NCBI GenBank assembly: GCA_964459305.1
Contig: CAYWNA010000255.1
Span: forward strand, 1 to 19,519
DNA length: 19,519 bases
From: CAYWNA01 sp964459305
GTDB lineage: Bacteria; Planctomycetota; Planctomycetia; Pirellulales; Pirellulaceae
Direction: 5' to 3'
A program made the translations under genes and the position numbers. Each line of letters begins with the position of its first letter. Position 1 is the stretch's first letter. Below the pieces are notes generated by a model. It worked only from the letters and a program-made list of their open reading frames with translations. It was not told where the DNA came from and made no database searches. Positions 1-8,200 of this stretch are shown piece by piece.

Positions 1-48
1 CAAATTTCCAACTCGACACCTCAGCAACACAAAACAATGTGTCCAAAC

Positions 49-2892
49 CTAAAGGTTAAGGTGCGCCACCTTCTTGCCATCCACTCTCACGCTGACGCGC
101 ACCGGTTTGCCGCGTTCCCTTTCGTTGTCAAACACCACGGCGTAGTAATGCTCGCCGGTGGGGAGCGCCGAGCGGTCAAGATAGTATCCGAGCTCCGTGG
201 TGGCAGTCTTTGTCGCGTCCGTCAGTGGGAAGTTGGGTTTGTCGCCGCGGTAAACGTCTACGAAAAGTCCCCAGGTGTGTGCGGTCAACCCCCACCGCAG
301 CTCCACCTCGCCGCTGGGCAGTTGTTCAGCGGTAATTTTGGGCAATTTTCTCGGAATACGCACCGGGTAAATATTTCGGTGCCGACCTGCAATGGCCAGC
401 AACTGCCCACCAGGCATGTCAAGCCGCGGGGTCACCAGGGCCATCTCCCGGCCTTGAACAACAATATCGAGCATCTTTTGATAGTGCTTGTTCTTGGTAT
501 TGTCAAAAGAGATGACTGGTCTGCCGCTGGCCTCGCCCTTGTCCCACTTCCGCCATTCCTGCTGGGGATAACTGTCGAGCGGCTTAACAGCATGTTCATA
601 TCGTTCGGTACTGAAGATTCGGAGCCGCTTGAAGGCGTCGACCTTCGCATCACGACAGAGTGCTTGTCCGTACCCGTTTTCACCCTTTGCCAGTGGCGCG
701 CGGAGAATACGACTGAATTCCGGATTTTCGAGATTGAACCAGTCAGGTTCGAATCGTCCGCCTTGTCCGTTTGTGGTGTGGCATTTGACACACCCTGCAG
801 CGGTCATCTCGGCGATGAGTCTATTCTTGGCATCCTGCCACTCCTTCAGCTGAAACGCCTTCGGCGTGTAGTTCCACGTGCCATGGTAGGGGCCGTTGCC
901 GTCGATCCAGGCGAGGATGAGATCACGCTCGGCACGCGACATTTCGAAACGGTCCTTGTGTCCCAGGTCACCCTCGACGACGACCTTCGCCAGCGGCGCG
1001 GCGGGTGAACCGATCGCGTAAGCTGGGAATATCTGCGCCGAGTAGTGCGCCGTCCCGTTCATCGAACAGACACCGGCGATCAGCGTTGACTTGTATTGGA
1101 CTTCACGCCGGGAGACGAGGTTCTCGTAGCTGTTGTTGAAGTACTCCGTCCAACCGCCGGTCAGGTCGAGTCCCGCGGCGAATCCCTTCTCGCCACCGTG
1201 GCAGGTGACGCAGTGCTTGTCGAGGATCGGCTGCACCATGGACGGGTAGTCTAACGGTCCCGATCCCCACGATTCGTCTTTCAGCTTTGCGGGCGGTTTC
1301 CGTTGGGCAAGCGTGGACTCCTGCCGGGCCGGGAAGGTTGCCTTCTTGTCTTCGTGGCAACCAATACAACTCCGCGTAAAACCCGGTGCCGCCTGGACGA
1401 AGGTTCGCATGCTCCGCACGCTGCGGCCTTCCGCGTCGAGCGCCTGAAAGTAAATCATCTTACCCGCGGGCACTCGGAAGTAGGCGCTGCCGTCCTTCTC
1501 CACGGGAACCTCGCCGAGGTAATTCTTGCAGGTGAACGCCAGGGCCGCGGAAATCGTAAATGTTTGGTTGAACGGACCTGGGCCCGGCGTCACACTGACA
1601 CGCGAGGTCTCCTCCACCACGCGAAGTTTCTTGATGGAACCGCGAGGCACCTCGGGCATTCCCTCATACACGTTCTGCACCGAGAAAAGGCCGTAGTCCA
1701 TGCCGCGATCCACCTTCGAGGGCTGCAATCTTGGCAGGGGACGCGCTTGGACCGGAATCGGAGAATGACAATCAATTTTTTCGTCGGCGAAGAGTAGCTT
1801 GCGGGTCAGCGAGTCGTCCTGGTTGCGTTTGATCAGAAAGAGTGCATTCTTTTCACCACTGCGGTCGCTGAAGAGGATGAGGTCTTTGGTGATGGGATAC
1901 GGTTCGCACGCTTCCCCTTGGTCATTCGTAGATTGTTCCGGGGTGGAGAAGTTGAAAACCGCTTGGGGATCGTTCTTTCCCATCCGCGTGTCAATCAGCG
2001 CAATCGTGCCGCGCGGCGTGCTGTTGTGCTTCGAGAAAGTGCTCACCACGTACTCTGGGTCCGAAAAAACCTGGCGAGAGTCGAGAACTGCCTCGGGGAA
2101 GACCATATTATTGGCGTACATTGCCGTCTCGAACGTTCCATCCGGGTAGACCGTCCAGAGACTCTGGATCGTAAGTGCGGTTTTGTCAACATATTCCCAC
2201 CTTCCGAAGAGAATACGTCCGTCAAGCATCATGCTCGGGTCAAATTCGGTCTCACTATTGACCGAGATCGGATAGGTGTTGGTTCCGTCGGCATCCATCA
2301 CGTGGAGGATTGCCACGCCCGTGTTGTTGCACGGAACGAGCCCATTATGCCGCATGGTGGTGAAGACAATTTTCCCGTTGGGCAAGTAGGCGGGCATTAA
2401 GTCCTGCGCCGCACCGAGTGAACCGTGCCTGCCACAGTAAACCGACTTAACGCAACCCGATTCGTCGGGTAGATAATTCTCCCGGGGATTGGTCAGACGA
2501 CGCAGTCCTTTCCCGTCAATTCCGATCTCATAAATGGAGGAGCTTCCATTCGGCTCGCCCTTGAAGCAGAAGAGAACTTTCTTCGCGTCGTAGGAGAGGT
2601 CGGGATCGAAGTACATCCCTTCTCCGAGAGTTTCCTCGGTCGTTGCGTCAATCACCGGATGGATGCGGTGCTTTTCCGGTGGGTCGGCCGGGTCTTCCAG
2701 CACGTAGATGCCACCGCCCGGATACCACTGGTAGCATGTGTCGTAGATGTGGATGCCTTGGTAGTTGCCTCGTTTGGTGAAGAGGATGGGGCAGTCAAGA
2801 TGTGTTCGAAGCGACTCAGCAGCTGCAACGAAGCTGGAAAACGCCGCCAGGAGTGCCACGGCCAGGATGGTGAAACGGTGGAGCTTTCTCAT
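49..2892 (-). CDS. Secreted HzsA-related multi-haem protein (TolB/PD40-like propeller plus cytochrome c motifs)
   Basis: The product is 947 residues. A signal peptide (basic MRKLHR, hydrophobic core, cleavage near residue 24 after VAAA) sends it out of the cytoplasm. Residues of about 30-420 contain repeated segments such as 'MDADGTNTYPISVNSETEFDPS' in shortened form (DADGTN, SEFDPS-like turns) typical of TolB/PD40 propeller blades. Three c-type haem attachment motifs follow: CIGCH at 509-513, CVTCH at 561-565 and CVKCH at 701-705. The last 90 or so residues look like a fibronectin-III-like beta sandwich (GEVELRWG, HYYAVVFDN). This order matches planctomycete proteins annotated as related to hydrazine synthase subunit A. 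That name reflects distant homology; nothing here shows hydrazine chemistry, and no hzsB/hzsC partner is in the window. A periplasmic redox or haem-linked role is inferred. The start is preceded by a purine-rich AAGAAG stretch, a weak ribosome binding site. It runs the same way as the DksA-like gene, 165 bases downstream of that gene's stop. Confidence 0.85.
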   Translation of the reverse strand: MRKLHRFTILAVALLAAFSSFVAAAESLRTHLDCPILFTKRGNYQGIHIYDTCYQWYPGGGIYVLEDPADPPEKHRIHPVIDATTEETLGEGMYFDPDLSYDAKKVLFCFKGEPNGSSSIYEIGIDGKGLRRLTNPRENYLPDESGCVKSVYCGRHGSLGAAQDLMPAYLPNGKIVFTTMRHNGLVPCNNTGVAILHVMDADGTNTYPISVNSETEFDPSMMLDGRILFGRWEYVDKTALTIQSLWTVYPDGTFETAMYANNMVFPEAVLDSRQVFSDPEYVVSTFSKHNSTPRGTIALIDTRMGKNDPQAVFNFSTPEQSTNDQGEACEPYPITKDLILFSDRSGEKNALFLIKRNQDDSLTRKLLFADEKIDCHSPIPVQARPLPRLQPSKVDRGMDYGLFSVQNVYEGMPEVPRGSIKKLRVVEETSRVSVTPGPGPFNQTFTISAALAFTCKNYLGEVPVEKDGSAYFRVPAGKMIYFQALDAEGRSVRSMRTFVQAAPGFTRSCIGCHEDKKATFPARQESTLAQRKPPAKLKDESWGSGPLDYPSMVQPILDKHCVTCHGGEKGFAAGLDLTGGWTEYFNNSYENLVSRREVQYKSTLIAGVCSMNGTAHYSAQIFPAYAIGSPAAPLAKVVVEGDLGHKDRFEMSRAERDLILAWIDGNGPYHGTWNYTPKAFQLKEWQDAKNRLIAEMTAAGCVKCHTTNGQGGRFEPDWFNLENPEFSRILRAPLAKGENGYGQALCRDAKVDAFKRLRIFSTERYEHAVKPLDSYPQQEWRKWDKGEASGRPVISFDNTKNKHYQKMLDIVVQGREMALVTPRLDMPGGQLLAIAGRHRNIYPVRIPRKLPKITAEQLPSGEVELRWGLTAHTWGLFVDVYRGDKPNFPLTDATKTATTELGYYLDRSALPTGEHYYAVVFDNERERGKPVRVSVRVDGKKVAHLNL

Positions 2893-3057
2893 TGTTTCTT
2901 CTTTTGGGTTGGGGGAGTGATTACTTGCTTCTTCCGAATCGACTTCAGTTCATACGATTCCGGTGATTCTACCTTGTCGCTTCCGTCCGTCGCAAGCATT
3001 GCATTTCCCAGATATCATCGCCTGAACGATGATGGATGCAAGTTCCTTGAAGCCGGT

Positions 3058-3402
3058 CTACGCGCGGCTGTGGCATTGGACACAGTCGACCGCCTCGGGC
3101 ATGAACTCCAATCGCTCCGGCGGAATGTCTAGGCCGCAACGGGCACACTTCCCGTACGTGCCGTCCCCGACTCGCACCAGGGCTGCACGCACGCGTCCCA
3201 GTTGAGACTCAACGTTGCGACGACCATGTTCAGCCATCTGGTGCTGTTGGTACTCGTCCATAAAAGTAAGACGGCCGACCGGGCTGTCCATCTTCGGACG
3301 GCTGTCCGAGCGATTCATCTCTTCCAGGCGTTGCGTCAGTTCTCGTTCGAGCTCCAGAAGTTCAGCTTTTGCGGCGGCCAATGGGCCGTTGTCAGTCGTC
3401 AT
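3058..3402 (-). CDS. DksA/TraR-family C4 zinc-finger protein
   Basis: This 114-residue protein has a heptad-rich N-terminal helix (residues of about 7-75: AKAELLELERELTQRLEEMN and the region after it) followed by a four-cysteine zinc finger, CARC at 86-89 and CVQC at 107-110. The pairing and the 'YGKCARCG' lead-in are diagnostic of the DksA/TraR family, which binds in the RNA polymerase secondary channel. The coiled-coil tip lacks the DxxDxA motif of true DksA; it has DSPVGRLTFMDEYQQHQMA instead, like the shorter DksA-like paralogues. A classical ppGpp partner role is therefore not assured. I chose the ATG at 3402 over the in-frame start at 3429 because GGAG lies seven bases upstream of it. 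Function as a transcription regulator is inferred from the family. Confidence 0.9.
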   Translation of the reverse strand: MTTDNGPLAAAKAELLELERELTQRLEEMNRSDSRPKMDSPVGRLTFMDEYQQHQMAEHGRRNVESQLGRVRAALVRVGDGTYGKCARCGLDIPPERLEFMPEAVDCVQCHSRA

Positions 3403-3447
3403 AACTACACTCCAGCCAGCTATTGTCAAATGTCGTGTTTCGGAATT

Positions 3448-3491
3448 GAATTAGGCGGCGTTTTCCTGTCCAGCGAGCTATTGCCTAATTC
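3448..3491. repeat. Short inverted repeat upstream of the DksA-like gene
   Basis: A perfect 9-base inverted repeat (GAATTAGGC at 3448-3456, GCCTAATTC at 3483-3491) with a 26-base spacer lies 46 bases upstream of the chosen DksA-like start. It could be an operator or just a chance palindrome. There is no U-tract to make it a terminator. Confidence 0.35.
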
Positions 3492-3563
3492 TTCTGCAGA
3501 GTCTACGGATTTCGGCGGCACGGCAGCTCCGTCACCATCCACCTCTCTCCGCCATTCATTGTG

Positions 3564-4245
3564 TCATGTCAGAAGTCGTTTCGCAATTTCCGACTTGGCA
3601 TTGATGCTAGTTCTTCCGCTCTGGTTGGGGGCATTCCGATTTCCGAGGAACTTCCGTATCAACTTCCATTCACCGTTACGCACGGCCAGCATATGCGGGA
3701 TTCGAGCCAACGCGTGCCACACGCTGCTGAGCGTTTGATTGCCTCAAGAGTACACCAGAGGGCGTGACCGAAGCGAGTTGGCAAGTTGTAGTTTGCCGGT
3801 AGATCTCGAACACCAGGACGGCACAACTGGCGGACCATCCCACCGAACCATCTTCGATCGCGTCAAAACACTCTCTGATTGCCTCTTTGTGCCGCCCGAT
3901 ATGCAGTTGGCAGATTGCGATATGATGATGTCTCGCGGCGCGCGACAGGCCCTCGCAGGTGCCACACCAGCTTCGTGGCCCCCACGCCTGCCACCAGTAT
4001 AGCGCTTCGGCCCACTGCCCGTCTCGCTCGTAGCCGGCGGCGAGCCTTTGAATGCCGTTGACCGGGTGTTATCGGTATCCACGATGCTCCGGCCGGTCGC
4101 CTCTGTCTTCTCGAAGCGGGCGCATTTTAGCAGCCATTGCCGCTGCCCGTCTGGATCGCTGTGCGCCGCGAAGACCTCGGACAGCCCCAGCATGGCCCGT
4201 GAAACAGTCGACGTATCGGGGTATTCAGAACAACCGTTGTCAGAA
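3564..4245 (-). pseudogene. Decayed tetratricopeptide-repeat-like gene remnant
   Basis: Coding-like sequence continues on the minus strand but hops between frames. In the first frame, around 4238-4060, it reads RAMLGLSEVFAAHSDPDGQ and RQWLLKCARFEK, a helix-turn-helix pattern like a TPR. From about 4056 to 3810 the sensible reading is one frame over (IQRLAAGYERDGQWAEALYW, then ICQLHIGRHKEAIRECFDAI), which is clearly TPR-like. That frame has a TAA just upstream, at the point where the first frame must be left. From about 3810 the first frame resumes (TGKLQLANSLRS), crosses a TGA at 3744-3746 and continues as VWHALARIPHMLAVRNGEWK to a stop at 3564-3566. Two compensating frame changes plus an internal stop make an intact product very unlikely. 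No start codon or ribosome binding site is convincing. The remnant probably descends from one planctomycete TPR protein; sequencing errors are the alternative explanation. Confidence 0.6.
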
Positions 4246-4273
4246 CCGATCCCATTGGTCCGGAGTGGTTCGA

Positions 4274-4528
4274 ATGTGCAATGACAAGACTGCTCCGAGA
4301 CGGCGTCACTTGTTCCGCTTCGGCGTGCGAACATTGTTTGTCGTCGTCACGTGTGTCGCGGCGTATTTGGCTGGCCACCGTACGGGGTTTTACGCTGGCT
4401 ACACGAAATTCGAAAGACCGGTAAGCACGCTCGTGAGCACAAGAACGACGACGACGTGTTCAATGCGGAAGTCGCAGAACCCGATCGTCCGGCTGACGAT
4501 GTATGATCGGGCAGGGGCAGATTCCTAG
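4274..4528 (+). CDS. Small single-pass membrane protein, unknown function
   Basis: This 84-residue product has a basic start (KTAPRRRHLFRFGVR) followed by one hydrophobic helix, TLFVVVTCVAAYLAG (about residues 20-34), and a polar tail rich in Thr, Ser and Arg. The 'RFxxRTLFVVVT' opening is a pattern I recognise from many small hypothetical planctomycete proteins with a cytoplasmic-side basic N-terminus. GGAG at 4262-4265, eight bases before the ATG, supports this start over the longer in-frame reading, which only covers the antisense of the TPR-like remnant. The tail after residue 42 has unusual composition (STLVSTRTTTTC). A different frame of the same DNA reads as an acidic tail (NDDDVFNAEVAEPD), so a late frameshift is possible. 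No function can be given. Confidence 0.6.
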   Translation: MCNDKTAPRRRHLFRFGVRTLFVVVTCVAAYLAGHRTGFYAGYTKFERPVSTLVSTRTTTTCSMRKSQNPIVRLTMYDRAGADS

Positions 4529-4795
4529 CCAGCAACACATTCATTGACCACGACGCCCGAAACGGGCCTCGCCTTCATTTCCGGGAGCGGAAACGGTAGT
4601 ATGCCTTTTTGACATGGTTCTGTACCTCACTTACGGTGTCATGTAGGCTGTGGCGACGCCACCAACTTCGCCTCGCTCACCATTCTGCGTGGTTCGCAAG
4701 AGACACTTTGGCGGGGTGCCTTATCAAGGATACCCAAAGAAGGAAGGCCGGCGAATACAGAAGTACACAACAAAAAACAAGGGTAAAGAACGCAT

Positions 4796-4868
4796 GCCCT
4801 CGTAGCTCAGGGGATAGAGCACCGGTTTCCTAAACCGGGTGTCGCAGGTTCGATTCCTGCCGGGGGTA
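4796..4868 (+). tRNA. tRNA-Arg (anticodon CCT)
   Basis: A complete 73-base cloverleaf can be drawn. The acceptor stem pairs GCCCTCG (4796-4802) with CGGGGGT (4861-4867), including two G-T pairs; the discriminator is A4868. The D arm is GCTC/GAGC. The anticodon stem is CCGGT/ACCGG with loop TTCCTAA, giving CCT at 4829-4831, which reads AGG. The variable loop is GTGTC and the T arm is GCAGG-TTCGATT-CCTGC. No CCA is encoded; CT and a nine-base T run follow at once, which may serve as the transcription stop. Confidence 0.96.
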
Positions 4869-5252
4869 CTTTTTTTTTGGGGGGGGGGTCGCGGGCTGCC
4901 GCACCCGGTCCTACTTGCTTGTCTTCGTTGGTGTTGCGTCGCTTTGTCTCTTTTTGGCAGAACGTGGGAAATAATGGCTGCGTTGCCCTTCACGGACGGT
5001 CGGGGATCAGGTTAGTCGAATCCGTCCCCCATCACGTCTTCTTGCCTGGTGCCTCCTCCGGCTGTCGCTTCTTCTCCAAGAGCTGTTGGTGACGTCTTCG
5101 AATCCCCTCTACGGGAATCGGCGTGACGCGGCGCTGATACCCACGCATCTGTTGCTTCTTGTCCTCGCAAACTGGATTCTGAACGCATGCTGGGGTAGGG
5201 TGGTGAACAGACAAGTAGCCAAGTTCATCCGGCACGGAGCGTGAAAACCGTA
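4869..5252. other. Intergenic gap between tRNA-Arg and the giant WD40 gene
   Basis: About 380 bases. It opens with nine T (4870-4878) directly followed by ten G (4879-4888). The minus strand holds a weak, basic, 38-codon reading from an ATG at 5148 to a stop at 5032 (MRGYQRRVTPIPVEG then QQLLEKKRQPEEAPGKKT). It has coding-like composition, but no ribosome binding site or family was recognised; it may be the tail of a lost gene. I see no clear promoter for the WD40 gene. Confidence 0.4.
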
Positions 5253-8200
5253 ATGTCACCAAACCGCGTTCGTCTTGGCCTGCGAGTGTTTCCTCTCGGC
5301 TGGCTGGTTTTTGCTACGGCCGTACGTGTGAGCGCGCAGGTACCGCCGGATGTGCGATATCTCGAAGGCCACCAGGGGCCGATCCGGGCCGTCGCGGTCT
5401 CTCCTGATGGCAAGGTGATCGCCACATCGAGTTTGGATCGTACGATCATTGTTTGGGACCGCGAAAGCGGCGAGATCATCCGCAGGATTCCCGTGCAGGA
5501 TCAGCCGCTGTTGGCCGTGGACATCGCGCCGGACGGGCGACAACTGGCCGCAGGCGGAATCCATGGCGTGGTGCACGTGTTCGATTTGCCACTGAGGTAT
5601 CCGCTGCGCGAGTTTTCGAAGCTTGGTGCGACTCCTACCGCGCTGGCCGTGTCGGCCGATGGGCAGCTTTTGGTAAGTGGCGACCAGAACAAGGCCCTCC
5701 GGTTGTGGAATGCGAACGCCGGCACGTCGATACGGGATCTGTCTGGGGCCACCGATGCGATCACGGCCGTGGCGTTACCAGTGTCGCCAGGGGCCGAAGA
5801 AACTCCTGGCCCTAGGTGGGTCGCAGCCGCTGCTGCGGATGGCTCGCTACGAGATTGGAACGCCGATACCGGGGCCACGGGCGGTGCGATCTACACTCCG
5901 AAGCTGAATGCCTTGGCTGGTCCCAAGTTGGGAAACTGGTTGGTTGCCGGCGGCGACGATGGGATGCTGCGACGGATCGATTGGCCCCCGCTCCAGTCCC
6001 AAACGCTCGGCAGTCATTCCCAAGGAGTCACGGCCGTTGTTTTGTTGCCCGAGGGGGCCGTCGTCACCGCGACCGCCAACGGCACTGTTCAGTTATTCGA
6101 TGCGGAAGGACAAGCTCTTCGGCAATTCGCGGGCGTAACCCACGCCGTGACATCGCTCACCGCCGGATCCCATGGACGCTTGGTAGCGGCGGCCGACGAC
6201 TCGGGCGGCGTTCAACTCTGGTCGGTGAGTGACGGCGCCAACCAAGGCCGGCTGACTGGACACACGGGGGCGGTCCATGACGTGGCATTCCATCCGCAGG
6301 GCAAACAGCTTGCGACTGCGGGCGCCGACGGCACGATCCGACTCTGGGAATTCCCGGCGCAGCCGCGCGTATTCGAAGCCCACACGCAAACCATCCAGTC
6401 ACTTGCCATCGGGGCGGACGGCAAGACACTGATCACCGCCTCGACCGACCAAACCGTGCGGCGCTGGAACCTCGCTATCAAACCATTCGAAGAAAAGGCC
6501 GATTCGCCGCAGACATTCCAACAGTCGAGCGCTCCGTCCGTTGTCGCGCTGCGAGCAGACGGTACTCAGCTGGCGACCGCAGACGCTCAAGGCACGATCC
6601 GCCTGATCAATCCTGCCGACGGCGCCGTGCAGGCCGAACTCGGTGCTCATACGGGCGCCATCACTTCGCTGCGTTACCATCCGGACGAGGAATTGCTGTT
6701 ATCTTGCAGCGAGGACGGTACGACCAAGCTCTGGAGCACGGCCACTGCGGGCCCGACGCAGCCGGCCAAGCACCCAGGGGCGGTCGCCGCGGTAGCCGTC
6801 AGTCGCGACGGCACCCGCGTCTTCACGGGGAGCTCGGACGATATCGTTCGTCAGTTCGACGCCACGAACGCGCGCCCGGTGCGCAGCTACACCGGTCAAC
6901 ACGGCCGAGTGACTAGCCTGGCTCTGAGCCCCGACGAGCAGTTGTTGGCCGCCGCCAGCACCGAGGGCGGCGTACGCTTCTGGAACGTGACCGACGGTGC
7001 CGACCGCCCGAGCCTCCTTGGGCACGCCGGCGTCGTTCGCCGCGTGGCCTTCCATCCCAAGGGCAAGCACGTCGCCACCGCTGGCGAGGACGGCACGATT
7101 CGCCTGTGGCGATTGCCGGAGCCGTTTCGGCCGTTGGCTGGTCACAAGGCCGCACTGAAGACCGTGGCCGTCACACCCGATGGCAAGCGTGCGATGACGC
7201 TCGCCGAAGATGTGCGCCTTTGGAGTCTTGCCGACGATGCCCCACCGGCGCAGATAGCCGCCAACTCACAGGGACTGGTGAGCGCTACCCTTCGTCCAGA
7301 CAGCGAACAGGTGGCCACGGGCGATGCCGCCGGACATCTACGACTGTGGACAACAAAAGACGGCCGTAGCGAGACGGATCTGATCGCCCACGACGGAGCC
7401 GTTGCAGCGGTGGCCTACCGGCCCGACGGAAACGGGCTGGCCACCGGCGGAAGCGACGGGACGGTGAAGCTGTGGACGTTGCCGGCTGCCGCCGCCTCGG
7501 AGCCGCTGTTCAAGCAGGAAGCAGCGATTCGTCGCATGTCCGTTTCGACCGGCGATGCGTGGATAGCGGCGGCAGGGGCCGACGGAGTGATCCGATTGGT
7601 CGAGATCCAGACCGGCAAGACAATCCGCGAGTTGTCGGGAGCACCCGAATCGATCCGCGCGTTTGCTCTCTCATCCGACAGTTCACTCTTGGCCGCAAGC
7701 GGCGATGGCGGTGCGATCAAGCTGTGGGGCACCGGCGATGGTTCCGAGCGGTTGCCTTTGGTAGGGCACGATGGTGAAGTCGAAGTATTGGTATTCCATC
7801 CCGATGGCGAGCAGATCGCTTCGGCCGGTGCCGATGGAACCGTTCGGGTGTGGCGACTCCCAATGGCACCACGACCGCTTTCCGGGCACAGCAAACCGAT
7901 CCGGTGCATCGCCGTAAGCCCCGATGGAAAACTGGCTGCCGGCGGCGGCGAAGACAAGGGCCTGCGACTTTGGAGTCTTCCCGAAGGAGCCCCTGTCCGG
8001 GCGATATCCGGGCACGCCGCCGCGATAACGGCCGCGGCGTTTGCAGCGGACAGCGCGGAACTGGCCAGTGGTGACGAGCAGGGCGAGATCCGCCTATCCG
8101 GTGTCGCCGGCGGTACCGACCGGGGTCGGATCGGAGCCCACACGGCATCGGTCAAGGCCCTCTGTTACGATCCACAAGGCAACCAGTTGTTTTCGGGCAG

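Noticed and set aside
37..1008. 323-codon plus-strand reading opposite the HzsA-related gene
   Set aside because: The minus strand shows a clear signal peptide, haem motifs and protein-like composition; the plus reading has none.
4724..4993. Minus-strand reading containing 'GRNRTCDTRFRKPVLYPLS'
   Set aside because: This is the antisense translation of the tRNA-Arg gene, a well-known spurious protein signature.
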